Part shown: piece by piece, positions 31,366-39,917 of the stretch | How positions within the stretch are numbered: the first letter of the stretch is position 1 | Layout of the letters: every line of letters begins with the position of its first letter | Assembly (NCBI GenBank): GCA_044221555.1 | Contig: JBGAOY010000001.1 | Location: 248,001-312,000, forward strand | Direction of reading: 5' to 3' | Source: JAEUJM01 sp044221555 | GTDB lineage: Bacteria > Actinomycetota > Acidimicrobiia > Acidimicrobiales > DATDAH01 | DNA length: 64,000 nt | Program-made: the position numbers and the translations under genes | The notes under the pieces: generated by a model | Seen by the model: only the letters and a program-made list of their open reading frames with translations | Told to the model about the DNA's origin: nothing | Databases searched by the model: none

Positions 31366-32147
31366 TGTCGTTCGCCGCCCACCCCGCCCGTCGCCCCGCC
31401 GTGGTCACGGGTGCGTCCTCGGGCATCGGCGCGGCCACCGCCCGGCTCCTCGGCGCGGCGGGCCACCCGGTCGTGCTGGGCGCCCGCCGGGTCGAACGCT
31501 GCGAGGCGGAGGCCGAGGCCATCCGCCACGCCGGCGGCGAGGCGCTGGCCCTGGCACTCGACATGAGCGAGGCCGATTCGGTGGCGGCCTTCGCGGCGGC
31601 GGCCACCGCCGCCTACGGCGAGATCGACATCGTGGTGTCCAACGCCGGCGACGTCGTGCCCGGCACCTCGGTCGGCACCGACCCCGACGCGTTCGCGCAG
31701 GACGTCACCGTCAACTTCCTCGGCCCGCAGCGGCTCTTCAACGCGCTGGTGCCGGCCATGGTCGAGCGGGGCCACGGCGACGTGGTGCTGGTCAGCTCCT
31801 CCATCCTGCGGGTGCCGGTCCCCGGCATGTCGGCCTACGCCACCGCCAAGGCCGGGCTCGACACCCTGGGCCGGGTGATGCGCATGGAGCTCGAGGGCAC
31901 GGGCGTCCGGGTGTCGACCGTGCGCCCCGGCCCCACGCTCACCGGGATGGGCATGACCTGGGAGCCGGCCCTCGTCGACGCCTCCATCACCACGTGGATC
32001 GAGCGGGGCCTCATCCACGGCCAGCACTACCTCACCCCCGACGACGTGGCCGGCGTGATCGTCACCGTGGCCACGGCGCCCAAAGGCGTCCACCTCGCGG
32101 TCGTCGAGGTCGAGCCCGAAGCACCCGTCCGCGGAAAGGACAGCTGA
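31365..32147 (+). CDS. Short-chain dehydrogenase/reductase
   Basis: 260-residue NAD(P)-dependent oxidoreductase. Cofactor loop TGASSGIGAATA (about 17-28), NAG motif VVSNAGDVVPG, catalytic Ser in VSSSILRVP and Y-x-x-x-K in SAYATAKAG. Length and order are those of classical SDRs. It is translationally linked on both sides (1-nt overlaps) to the two P450 genes. Positional equivalent of M. tuberculosis Rv0765c. Likely oxidises or reduces a product of the flanking P450s. Confidence 0.9.
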   Translation: MSFAAHPARRPAVVTGASSGIGAATARLLGAAGHPVVLGARRVERCEAEAEAIRHAGGEALALALDMSEADSVAAFAAAATAAYGEIDIVVSNAGDVVPGTSVGTDPDAFAQDVTVNFLGPQRLFNALVPAMVERGHGDVVLVSSSILRVPVPGMSAYATAKAGLDTLGRVMRMELEGTGVRVSTVRPGPTLTGMGMTWEPALVDASITTWIERGLIHGQHYLTPDDVAGVIVTVATAPKGVHLAVVEVEPEAPVRGKDS

Positions 32148-33562
32148 TGACCACCACCGACACCACCCTCCACGAGCCGCCCCGCGTGTCGGGCGGCGAG
32201 GGCGACACCGGCCACCTCGACGAGCTGCGGACCGACCCCATCGCGCTCATGGCGCGGGTGCGGGCCGAGTGCGGCGACGTGGGCGAGTTCGACCTCGCCG
32301 GCCGGCCGGTCGTGCTGCTGTCGGGCGCCGACGCCAACGAGTGGTTCTTCCGGGCACCGGAGGAGGACCTCGACCAGGCCGAGGCGTACCCGTTCATGAC
32401 GCCGATCTTCGGTGAGGGGGTGGTCTTCGACGCCCCGCCCGAGCGCCGCCGCGAGATGCTGCACAACCAGGCGCTACGCGACAGCTTCATGCGCGGGCAC
32501 GCGGCCACGATCTCGGCCGAGGTGGACCGCATGGTGGCGGCGTGGGACGACGAGGGCGAGATCGACCTGCTCGACTGGTTCTCCGAGCTCACCATCTACA
32601 CGTCGTCGGCGTGTCTCATCGGCACGCGGTTCCGCGAGGAGCTCGACGGGCGCTTCGCGGCCCTCTACCACGACCTCGAGAAGGGCACCGACGCCATCGC
32701 GTACGTGGACCCGTACGCCGACATCGAGAGCTTCCGCCGCCGGGACGAGGCCCGGGTGGGCCTGGTCGCGCTGGTGCAGGCGATCATGGATCGCCGTGTG
32801 GCCGACCCTCCGGCGGAGGACGAGGAGAAGGACCTGCTCGACGTGCTGATGTCGATCAAGGAGCCGGACGGGTCGGACCGGTTCAGCGCCGATGTCGTCA
32901 CCGGCATGTTCATCTCGATGATGTTCGCCGGTCACCACACCACGTCCGGCACCGCCTCGTGGACGCTGATCGAGCTCCTGCGCCACCCCGACGAGATGGC
33001 GGCGGTGGTCGACGAGATCGACGCGCTGTACGCGGACGGCTCCGAGGTGAGCTACCAGGCGCTCCGGGAGATCCCCCGGCTCGAGGCATCCCTGAAGGAG
33101 GCGCTGCGCCTGCACCCGCCGCTCATCCTCCTCCTCCGGGTGGCGATGTCCGACCTCGACGTCGGCGGGTTCCGCATCGCGAAGGGCAAGATGGTCGGGG
33201 CCAGCCCGGCGGTGTCGAACCGCATCGCCGAGGCGTTCCCCGATGCCGATGAGTTCGTGCCCGAGCGCTACCTCGACCCCCGCAACGAGGACCTGGCCAA
33301 CCCGTGGAACTGGATCCCGTTCGGCGCCGGTCGCCACCGCTGCGTCGGCGCCGCCTTCGCCATGATGCAGCTCAAGGCGATCTTCTCGGTGCTGTTGCAG
33401 GACTGGACCTTCGAGCTGGCCCAGCCGCCGGACACCTATGTGAACGACCACTCGAAGATGGTCGTGCAGCTCGAGCAGCCCTGCCGGGTGCACTACCGAC
33501 GCCGCGGCGCGGAGGGTGAGGCCAGCGGTGACGCTGCGCAGCGGAGCGGAGCGGCATCGTGA
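32147..33562 (+). CDS. cyp51: Sterol 14-alpha-demethylase CYP51
   Basis: 471 residues. The start RVSGGEGDTGHLDELRTDPI and the segments QAEAYPFMTPIFGEGVVFDA, ELTIYTSSACLIG, MFAGHHTTSGTASWTLIELL and FGAGRHRCVGAAFA (heme C399) follow M. tuberculosis CYP51 almost word for word. Removes the 14-alpha methyl group of sterols with three rounds of oxidation. Unlike that protein, which ends soon after YRRR, this one has about 17 extra residues (EGEASGDAAQRSGAAS) encoded by a repeat. The stop overlaps the ferredoxin start as GTGA. Confidence 0.95.
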   Translation: MTTTDTTLHEPPRVSGGEGDTGHLDELRTDPIALMARVRAECGDVGEFDLAGRPVVLLSGADANEWFFRAPEEDLDQAEAYPFMTPIFGEGVVFDAPPERRREMLHNQALRDSFMRGHAATISAEVDRMVAAWDDEGEIDLLDWFSELTIYTSSACLIGTRFREELDGRFAALYHDLEKGTDAIAYVDPYADIESFRRRDEARVGLVALVQAIMDRRVADPPAEDEEKDLLDVLMSIKEPDGSDRFSADVVTGMFISMMFAGHHTTSGTASWTLIELLRHPDEMAAVVDEIDALYADGSEVSYQALREIPRLEASLKEALRLHPPLILLLRVAMSDLDVGGFRIAKGKMVGASPAVSNRIAEAFPDADEFVPERYLDPRNEDLANPWNWIPFGAGRHRCVGAAFAMMQLKAIFSVLLQDWTFELAQPPDTYVNDHSKMVVQLEQPCRVHYRRRGAEGEASGDAAQRSGAAS

Positions 33563-33606
33563 CTCGAACCGGATCCCGAAGGGGCACCGACGAAGGCGGT
33601 GCGAAG
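33528..33606 (-). repeat. Dispersed repeat, copy B, forming the cyp51-ferredoxin junction
   Basis: The complement of this stretch matches copy A (29397-29470). Here it encodes the last residues of CYP51, the GTGA overlap, and the first 15 or so residues of the ferredoxin reading frame. Genes were therefore extended into a repeat, or the repeat inserted between them. Confidence 0.55.
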
Positions 33607-33792
33607 GTACAGGTGGATCGCGACCTGTGCCAGGGGCACGGGGTGTGCGAGTCCGAGGCGCCGGCGGTCTTCACCGTGGGTGACGACCGCCAGGTCGTGA
33701 TCCTCGACGCCGATCCCGGCGACGACCAGGTCGCGGCCGTCCGGGCTGCGGTCAAGTACTGCCCCACCCACGCCCTCATCCTCCATGACTGA
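33559..33792 (+). CDS. 3Fe-4S ferredoxin partner of CYP51
   Basis: 77 residues. Cluster ligands C24-x2-H27-G-x-C30 (DLCQGHGVCE) and C68-P (KYCPTHAL), where H replaces the usual second Cys, as in P450-linked actinobacterial ferredoxins. The family N-terminus would begin at VDRDLCQGHG, so the GTG at 33613 is a real alternative. The GTG 33559 extension (TRTGSRRGTDEGGAK) comes from repeat copy B and couples translation to cyp51. Transfers electrons to the P450s of this operon. Confidence 0.88.
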   Translation: MTRTGSRRGTDEGGAKVQVDRDLCQGHGVCESEAPAVFTVGDDRQVVILDADPGDDQVAAVRAAVKYCPTHALILHD

Positions 33793-33822
33793 CCGATCCA
33801 TCCCTGCGAACAGGAGCAACTG

Positions 33823-34371
33823 ATGCCCGCCTACCCCCGTGAAGAGCTCGAAGCGATGGTCGAGCGCTGGCTCCAGGCCAACCGCGATGCCGAGGCCGCC
33901 GGCGACTGGAAGCCCATGGCCGACCTCTACGCCGAGGACGCCACCTACGGCTGGAATTACGGCGCCAACGAGGACTTCATGTGCGTCGGCCGCGAGGAGA
34001 TCCGTGCGGTCGCCCTCGGTGTCGAGATGGGGGGCCTCGACGGATGGGAGTACCCGTACCAGCGGGTGCTCATCGACGACCAGCAGGGTGAGGTGATCGG
34101 CCTCTGGAAGCAGGTGGCGACGCTGCCCGACGGGTCCACCGAGGAGGTGGCCGGCATCGGCGGCAGCTGGTTCGGCTACGCCGGCAACGGTCAGTGGGCC
34201 TGGCAGCGGGACTGGTTCGACGTGGGCAACGCCACCGCCCTGTTCGTCAAGATGTTCCGCAACGGCACCCTGTCCGACGGCATGAAGAAGCGGCTGGACA
34301 TCGCCTCGTCGGGCGAGTCCCAGCCCTGCCGCTACCCCATCGGTGAGGCGCCGGCCGGGATCTGGCCCTGA
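33823..34371 (+). CDS. SnoaL-like NTF2-fold protein
   Basis: 182 residues with the cone-shaped SnoaL/NTF2 pattern: an N-terminal helix (EELEAMVERWLQANRDAEAAG), DWKPMADLYAEDATYGWNYG, a central Trp/Tyr-rich sheet and WAWQRDWFDVGN. These folds bind small hydrophobic compounds; some act as isomerases or cyclases. No catalytic Asp/His set can be identified with certainty. Ribosome site AGGAG before ATG 33823. The stop overlaps the next start by 1 nt. Its place after cyp51-ferredoxin suggests sterol or polyketide-like substrates. Confidence 0.75.
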   Translation: MPAYPREELEAMVERWLQANRDAEAAGDWKPMADLYAEDATYGWNYGANEDFMCVGREEIRAVALGVEMGGLDGWEYPYQRVLIDDQQGEVIGLWKQVATLPDGSTEEVAGIGGSWFGYAGNGQWAWQRDWFDVGNATALFVKMFRNGTLSDGMKKRLDIASSGESQPCRYPIGEAPAGIWP

Positions 34372-35249
34372 TGCCCCCGGCGGGTGTCGGCTTCATCGGA
34401 CTGGGCCAGATCGGCTCGCTCATGGCCGCCCACCTGGTCGACCATCCGGGCGGCCTGGTGGTGTGCGACCTGCGCGCCGAGGCGGTGGCGCCGCTCGTCG
34501 AGCAGGGCGCCGCGGCCGCGGCCACCCCGGCCGAGGTCGCCGCCCGTGCGGGGGTGGTGTCGGTGATGGTGCTCGACGACGCCCAGAGCCGTGACGTGGT
34601 GGCCGGACCGGGCGGCATCCTCGAAGGGGCCGAACCGGGCACGGTGATCGCGCTGCACTCCACGATCAAGGCGGGCACCGCGGTCGAGTTGGCCGCCCTG
34701 GCCGCCGAGCGGGGGGTGTCGGTCGTCGACGCGCCCGTGTCGGGGGGGTTCATGGGCGCGGCCGAGGGTGCGTTGGCCACGATGGTCGGCGGCGACGCCG
34801 CCGCCGTCGAGGTGTGCCAACCGGTCTTCCGCCGGTGGGCCGCCATGGTGGTGCACCTCGGCCCGGTCGGTGCCGGCACCAAGGCCAAGTTGGCCCGCAA
34901 CATGATGCACTTCGTGGCCTACACCGCCGCCGGCGAGGCGCAGCGCCTGGCCGACGCCTGCGGCATCGACCTGAACGAGCTGGGGGCGATCGTCCGCCAC
35001 ACCGACTCGATCACCGGCGGCCCCGGGGCGATCATCTTCCGCGGCAGCGTGGCCGAGCTGCACCCGGGCGACGACTTCTACGACATCCTCGTGCACACCC
35101 GCACCCTCGGCGAGAAGGACCTGCGCCTCGCGCTCGAGCTGGCCGACGAGGTGGGCGTCGACGCCCCGCTCGGTCGGCTCGCGTTGGACAACTTCGCCGC
35201 CAGCCTGGGCGTCCCCCACCGCCCCGACGAGCCCGAGGAGGCCCCATGA
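34371..35249 (+). CDS. NAD-binding 3-hydroxyisobutyrate dehydrogenase-like protein
   Basis: 292-residue beta-hydroxyacid dehydrogenase. N-terminal Rossmann loop (GVGFIGLGQIGSLMAAHLV), substrate motif DAPVSGGFMGAAEG with the conserved Ser-Gly-Gly, and GAGTKAKLARNMM with the catalytic Lys. Likely oxidises a short hydroxy acid with NAD. ATGA overlap with the next gene and 1-nt overlap with the previous one. M. tuberculosis has a similar dehydrogenase and carboxymuconolactone-decarboxylase-like gene (Rv0770, Rv0771) near cyp51, as far as I recall. Confidence 0.88.
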   Translation: MPPAGVGFIGLGQIGSLMAAHLVDHPGGLVVCDLRAEAVAPLVEQGAAAAATPAEVAARAGVVSVMVLDDAQSRDVVAGPGGILEGAEPGTVIALHSTIKAGTAVELAALAAERGVSVVDAPVSGGFMGAAEGALATMVGGDAAAVEVCQPVFRRWAAMVVHLGPVGAGTKAKLARNMMHFVAYTAAGEAQRLADACGIDLNELGAIVRHTDSITGGPGAIIFRGSVAELHPGDDFYDILVHTRTLGEKDLRLALELADEVGVDAPLGRLALDNFAASLGVPHRPDEPEEAP

Positions 35250-35611
35250 CCAGCGAGCGGCGCCAGCGGGGCCTCGACAAGATGAGCGAGGTCTACGGCT
35301 GGGAGGTGTCCGACGACGGTGGCGCCCCCGACGACTTCTACGGCATCACGGTCGAGCACCTCTTCGCCGAGATCTGGACCCGTCCGGGCCTGTCGAACCG
35401 TGACCGGCGCCTGCTGCTCATCGGCGCCCTGGCCGGCTCGGGCCAGGAGGACGTGCTCGACATCCAGCTGCCGGCGGCCCTCGGCAACGGCGAGCTGTCG
35501 GCCGACGACCTGCGCGAGATCGTCATCTTCCTCACCCACTACCTGGGCTGGCCCCGCGGGGCGAGGATGAACCAGCAGATCGAGGCGATCATCTCCCGTC
35601 TCGACGCCTGA
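35246..35611 (+). CDS. Carboxymuconolactone decarboxylase (AhpD/CMD) family protein
   Basis: 121 residues of mostly helices. The pattern EHLFAEIWTRPGLSNRDRRLLLIGALAGSG and LREIVIFLTHYLGWPRG is the gamma-CMD signature. The redox Cys pair of AhpD is absent, so the decarboxylase or an unassigned branch is more likely. Start at ATG 35246 within an ATGA overlap. It is the last gene of the cyp51 operon; its end overlaps the converging PhyH gene by 23 nt. Confidence 0.85.
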   Translation: MTSERRQRGLDKMSEVYGWEVSDDGGAPDDFYGITVEHLFAEIWTRPGLSNRDRRLLLIGALAGSGQEDVLDIQLPAALGNGELSADDLREIVIFLTHYLGWPRGARMNQQIEAIISRLDA

Positions 35612-36446
35612 CCTCCTCCGGACGCGCCGAAAGCAGAGGCAAAGGCGCTTGGGGCCACAGCACGGGGAACAGGGGGTGGTGCAGCGGCGCCCCCGCCGGG
35701 AGCTCGTCGGCCAGGCCGGGGAACGGCGGCGACGTGTCCCACGGGCGGGGCGCGTGCACCATGTCGTCGCCCAGGAACCGGAGTGAGAGCACCCGCCGCC
35801 GACCTGGACCCGCGAAGCCGCCGGCGCCGTGCAGCGCCCGCATGTCGAAGTAGACGGCGTCGCCGGGCTCCAGGGCCCAGGCGAGAATCGGGAACTCGTC
35901 GGGCGAGGCCTCGATGTCGTCGGGGAGGTCGGCCAGCGAGCCCTCGGGGAACCACTTGGCCCTGCCGTCGAGGAACGTGCGGGGCAGGTAGAGCGGCCCG
36001 ATGTGCGAGCCCGCCACCACCTGCAGGCTGGATTCGACCGGCACCGGGTCGACGGGCAGCCACACGCTGGTCTGCTGGGTGCCCTCGACGTTGTAGTACG
36101 GCAGGTCCTGGTGCCACGGCGTGGCCTGGCGGGTGCCCCCCTCCTTCACCAGCACGTGGTCGTGGAACAGCCGGATGGTGTCGGACCCGGTGAGCGCGCC
36201 GGCGATGGCCGCCGCCGGACTGGTGCGGGCGAACGTCTCGATCTCGGGGATCCGCTGCCAGCTGCGGAAGTCCTCCACGAAGGCGCCGTCGTCGTCGGCG
36301 CTGGCCCGCTTGGCGTAGGTCCCGGGATGGGCCAGGACCGCATCGATGGCCGCGGCCGCGAGGGCGATGTCGTCGGGCGAGAACGCGGCGCGCACCACCA
36401 CGGCGCCGTCGCGCTGGTAGTCGTCGATCAGGTCGCGGTCGACCAT
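35589..36446 (-). CDS. Phytanoyl-CoA dioxygenase (PhyH) family protein
   Basis: 285-residue Fe(II)/2-oxoglutarate oxygenase. The metal pair H-x-D is WHQDLPYYN, with the distal His in FDMRALHGAGGF and the 2OG-binding Arg in GRRRVLSLRF. The N-terminus DRDLIDDYQRDGAVVV is typical. ATG 36446 is taken; GTG 36458, adding VNLP, is possible. Probably hydroxylates a lipid or small molecule. Single gene, divergent from a lipoprotein and overlapping the cyp51 operon end to end. Confidence 0.88.
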   Translation of the reverse strand: MVDRDLIDDYQRDGAVVVRAAFSPDDIALAAAAIDAVLAHPGTYAKRASADDDGAFVEDFRSWQRIPEIETFARTSPAAAIAGALTGSDTIRLFHDHVLVKEGGTRQATPWHQDLPYYNVEGTQQTSVWLPVDPVPVESSLQVVAGSHIGPLYLPRTFLDGRAKWFPEGSLADLPDDIEASPDEFPILAWALEPGDAVYFDMRALHGAGGFAGPGRRRVLSLRFLGDDMVHAPRPWDTSPPFPGLADELPAGAPLHHPLFPVLWPQAPLPLLSARPEEVRRRDGR

Positions 36447-36525
36447 CGGCAGGTTCACGGGAGAAGGATGCCCCACCGGCGGGATGCACCGTTCACAGCA
36501 GGCGAGCCGGCACCGATAGGAGACG

Positions 36526-37923
36526 GTGACGTCCCGCCCCGGGCGCAGGCATCGACGGCGCCCGAGTGCGGCCTTCCTCGTCCTGACCGTCCTCGCCGCT
36601 GCGACGGGGTGCCTCGGTGACGGCGTGACCGTGACCGAGGCCGCCGACGCCGACTGCCCCGACCGTGTCGGCGCCGACTTCCTCGACGGGTTCCGGGAGC
36701 ACGCCCAATCGATCGACTCGCACCCCTCCAAACGGTGCGGCCGGACCTTCGTCGTCGAGGCGCCCGACGGACGCGGCGAGGAGGTGCAGCACGCCCTGGC
36801 CGTGTGGCTGCAATCCGACGAGGGCTCGCTGACCGAGCAGGGATACGGCTGGCTGGGCTCGCTGCCGGTCGGCGATCGCTTCTACGACGTGAGCCTCACC
36901 CGCTCACCGGGCGCCGCCGGGGCCTTCGCCCACGGCTGGGACACCGTCGAGCTCCTGCTCGAACCTCGGCACACGGGCGTGAGCGCACCGGACGGTGCCG
37001 AGATCCCAGCGGCCTGGATCGGGGCACCTCGCATCGCCGCAGGTCACGCCATCGTCCCCGCCGGTGATCGCCTGATCGGCTTCGACCTGGAGTCGGGTCG
37101 GCAGGTGTGGACGGGTGAGCACTGTCCCGACATGGACTGGGCAGGGCCGATCGCCGGCCCGGAAGCGCAGGTGCAGGTGGTGGACTGCCACGGCGTGCTC
37201 ACCGGTGTCGACGCCGCCACCGGAGACACCGCCTGGGAGTACCAGAACCGCGAGCGCCTCGACCGCGTGCGCACGGGCCCCGATGTGCTCGTGCTGCAGT
37301 CCGACAGCAGCATCCGCGCCATCGACCTCGACAGTGGCGAGGAGCGATGGCGCAAGCGGGGCTTCGGGGACGCCAACGTTGCTGCGGACGACCAGCGGGT
37401 CTACGTCTCGAACGACGAGGGCACGTACGCGCTCGATGCCGACTCCGGCCGGCGCGAGTGGGCGGTCGACGTGCCCGCCTCGGGGCTCTTCGCCTCGGCC
37501 GACGCGGTGTTCGCCCGCACGACGCTCCATCGTCTCGTGCGCCTCGACCCGGCAACCGGTGAGCGCGAGTGGTCGACGGACCGCGACGACGTCCGTCTCG
37601 ACTGGAGCGACGTCATGGGGGCGTCCGACGATGCTGTCGCACTGCTGGGCACCAGATCAGGGGCGCTGACGGTGTACGACGCGGCGACGGGGCGCCGGCT
37701 CTGGGAGGCCGATGGCGCCATGGGCGTGGCGGTGGGCGACGAGGTGCTGGTCGCCAGCGACCTCTTCGTCGGTCAGGTCGTGGTGTACGACCTGACCACG
37801 GGCGAACAGCTGTTGGAGCTCGGGGAGCCGGCCGCCGAGTTCCCCGCCGTCGGCGCCGACCGGGTGGTGTCCGTGGCCCGTGACGGCGAGGGACAGCGCC
37901 TGCAGATCGACGAGGTGAAGTGA
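36526..37923 (+). CDS. PQQ-type beta-propeller lipoprotein
   Basis: 465 residues. Arg-rich signal peptide with lipobox AATGC, an N-terminal region with C44 and C70, then repeated blades of the PQQ/WD-like type. Examples are LIGFDLESGRQVWTG, LTGVDAATGDTAWEY, IRAIDLDSGEERWRK, YALDADSGRREWAV, RLDPATGEREW and TVYDAATGRRLWE. This makes it an extracytoplasmic propeller, perhaps a scaffold or binding protein; no enzyme residues are evident. AGGAG precedes GTG 36526. One-nt overlap with the next lipoprotein gene. Confidence 0.82.
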   Translation: MTSRPGRRHRRRPSAAFLVLTVLAAATGCLGDGVTVTEAADADCPDRVGADFLDGFREHAQSIDSHPSKRCGRTFVVEAPDGRGEEVQHALAVWLQSDEGSLTEQGYGWLGSLPVGDRFYDVSLTRSPGAAGAFAHGWDTVELLLEPRHTGVSAPDGAEIPAAWIGAPRIAAGHAIVPAGDRLIGFDLESGRQVWTGEHCPDMDWAGPIAGPEAQVQVVDCHGVLTGVDAATGDTAWEYQNRERLDRVRTGPDVLVLQSDSSIRAIDLDSGEERWRKRGFGDANVAADDQRVYVSNDEGTYALDADSGRREWAVDVPASGLFASADAVFARTTLHRLVRLDPATGEREWSTDRDDVRLDWSDVMGASDDAVALLGTRSGALTVYDAATGRRLWEADGAMGVAVGDEVLVASDLFVGQVVVYDLTTGEQLLELGEPAAEFPAVGADRVVSVARDGEGQRLQIDEVK

Positions 37924-38816
37924 TGCGCACACGCCGCCCGGCGCCCTGGGCACCAGCGGCAGCGGTGCTGGTGCTGACGGCCCTGCTGGTGCTCGCCGGG
38001 TGCGGCGCCGGGATCGAGCGGCTGGCTCCCGAGGAGCTGGCCTGGCGGGCCGCCCAGCGGTCCGAGGCCGCCGGCACGGGCGAGTTCACCCTGCGCTGGA
38101 CCGACAACGCGGTGCCCGACGACCCCAGCACCCTGGAGGTCACGGGTCGGTACGACGGGCCACGACGGTTGATCGAGACCCACACCGAGCCCGAGCCCCT
38201 CGACATGGACGCCACCGGCGTCGACCCGGCCTCCATCACCGGGCCGATGGACGTGTTCGTCGAGGGCCCGTGGACCTACACACGCACCCTCACCGGTCCG
38301 GTGAGCACCGGCGACCGCTGGGCGCTCCTCGACCCCGTGGGCGACGACCACACCGTCATGCTCCGCGGCGACTTCAGCGTGGAGTACGGCGACCCCCGCC
38401 TGTTCTTCGCCTTCCTCGCCGGCATGGCCCCCGGCGCCACGAGCACCCCGGACGACCGCGTGGGGCCTGGCGTCGTGCACATCTCGGGCCACCTCGACCT
38501 CGACCGCGCCCACCGCCTCCTCCCCCGCTCGACCTGGACGAAGCTCGCCCGCCAGGTTCACTTCCTCCGCGACCTCCTCGGCTCTCGTGGACTGGCGCGG
38601 GGCGTCGACGCCTGGATCGACCGCGACGGCCTCGTGCGCCGGCTGCGGGTGAGCTTCGACCTGGACTGGGGCTACTCGGAGGATGGTCCGGCGTCCGGCG
38701 CAGGTGACGACCTGGTGGTCGAGGTGGCGTTCTCGGACCTGGGTGACGACCTGAGGTTGGAGGCGCCGCGTGGCTGGGAAGTCATGTCGCCGCAGGAGCG
38801 TCTCGGGGCGCCGTAG
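37923..38816 (+). CDS. Lipoprotein, LppX/LprG-like size, function unknown
   Basis: 297 residues. Signal peptide with lipobox VLAGC (C28), then a soluble domain starting ERLAPEELAWRAAQRSEAAG. It continues GEFTLRWT...TLEVTGRYDG, a beta-strand-rich opening like LolA/LppX-type lipid carriers, but I cannot confirm this. The C-half has HISGHLDLDRAHRLL and VDAWIDRDGLVRRLRVSFDLDW, similar to the model strands of those proteins. ATG 37923 overlaps the previous stop. Possibly works with the propeller lipoprotein at the membrane surface. Confidence 0.65.
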   Translation: MRTRRPAPWAPAAAVLVLTALLVLAGCGAGIERLAPEELAWRAAQRSEAAGTGEFTLRWTDNAVPDDPSTLEVTGRYDGPRRLIETHTEPEPLDMDATGVDPASITGPMDVFVEGPWTYTRTLTGPVSTGDRWALLDPVGDDHTVMLRGDFSVEYGDPRLFFAFLAGMAPGATSTPDDRVGPGVVHISGHLDLDRAHRLLPRSTWTKLARQVHFLRDLLGSRGLARGVDAWIDRDGLVRRLRVSFDLDWGYSEDGPASGAGDDLVVEVAFSDLGDDLRLEAPRGWEVMSPQERLGAP

Positions 38817-38819
38817 CCT
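38814..38819 (+). promoter_or_regulatory. -10 element of rsgA, leaderless
   Basis: TAGCCT ending 6 nt before ATG 38826. It overlaps the stop codon of the preceding lipoprotein gene. Confidence 0.55.
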
Positions 38820-38825
38820 CGGGCC

Positions 38826-39917
38826 ATGGATCGTGCCGGGCTGGTCCCGTTCGGGTGGAGCGAGCGCTGGGCCGCGCGGTTCGAGGCGTTCGACCGAGGC
38901 GACCACCTCGACGACGGCGAGGAGCGCGACGACCGCCACGACCGTGATGACGCAGAGCCGGCGCGGGTCGTGCGGCACGACGGAGCGGGCCTGATCGTCG
39001 CGACCACCGACGGGGTCAGCGCGGTGCCGTTGGTCGAGCGCGTCGTCCCCGCGCCGGCCGTGGGTGACTGGGTGGTCCTCCGGGACGGTCGCCCCACCGG
39101 CGTCCTCGAGCGATCGTCGCTGCTGCGGCGCCGCGACGATCGCACCGACACCGCCCAGGTGCTGGCGGCCAACGTCGACCTGGTGCTGATCGTCTGCGGG
39201 CTCGATCGCCCCCTCAAGGAGGGACGCATCCAGCGGGCGGCCGCGCTCGCACGCGAGGGCGGCGCCGATGCCGCAGTGGTCCTGACCAAGGCGGCCCGCC
39301 CCGGGGTCGACGTCGATGCGCAGTCGGCCGCGGCCCAGGCCGAGGCCGCCGACCCGGGCATCACGGTGGTCGTCACCTCGGCCAAGGAGGGGCTGGGCCT
39401 CGACCAGCTCGAGACCCTCGTGGCCGGCAAGACCGTGGTGCTCCTGGGCGAGTCCGGCGCGGGGAAGTCGAGCATCGTGAACGCGCTGGTCGGCGACGAC
39501 CGGGCCGCCACCGGTCGGGTTCGCACCGGCGATGCCAAGGGTCGGCACACCACCACCAGTCGATCGCTCTACGTGCTCCCCTCAGGGGGCGTGCTGATCG
39601 ACACGCCGGGCATCCGGGCCATCGGCCTGTGGACCGACGAGGAGTCCACGGCGGTCGCCGAGACCTTCGGCGACATCGAGGACCTCGCTGGGAGCTGCCG
39701 TTTCAGCGACTGCGCCCACGACACGGAGCCGGGGTGCGCGGTGAACGCGGCAGTGGCAGAAGGCACCCTCTCCGAGGACCGCGTCCTGCGCTGGCGGGTG
39801 CTGCAGCACGAGGCCGACGCGGCCATCGTCCGAGCCTCGCCCCACGAGCGCAAGCGGTACGAGAAGAAGCTGGCCAAGCTGATCAACGAGTCGCAGCGGC
39901 GAAAGGGCCCCCAGTGA
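38826..39917 (+). CDS. rsgA: Ribosome small-subunit-dependent GTPase A
   Basis: 363-residue circularly permuted GTPase that matures the 30S subunit. G4-like LTKAARPG precedes G1 GESGAGKSSIVNALVG, then the TTTSR switch and G3 DTPG, in permuted order. The C-terminal zinc module has CRFSDCAHDTEPGCAV. The N-terminal OB region (WSERWAARFEAF...RVVRHDGAGLIVAT) is present. Stop overlaps the MBL gene as GTGA. Confidence 0.93.
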   Translation: MDRAGLVPFGWSERWAARFEAFDRGDHLDDGEERDDRHDRDDAEPARVVRHDGAGLIVATTDGVSAVPLVERVVPAPAVGDWVVLRDGRPTGVLERSSLLRRRDDRTDTAQVLAANVDLVLIVCGLDRPLKEGRIQRAAALAREGGADAAVVLTKAARPGVDVDAQSAAAQAEAADPGITVVVTSAKEGLGLDQLETLVAGKTVVLLGESGAGKSSIVNALVGDDRAATGRVRTGDAKGRHTTTSRSLYVLPSGGVLIDTPGIRAIGLWTDEESTAVAETFGDIEDLAGSCRFSDCAHDTEPGCAVNAAVAEGTLSEDRVLRWRVLQHEADAAIVRASPHERKRYEKKLAKLINESQRRKGPQ

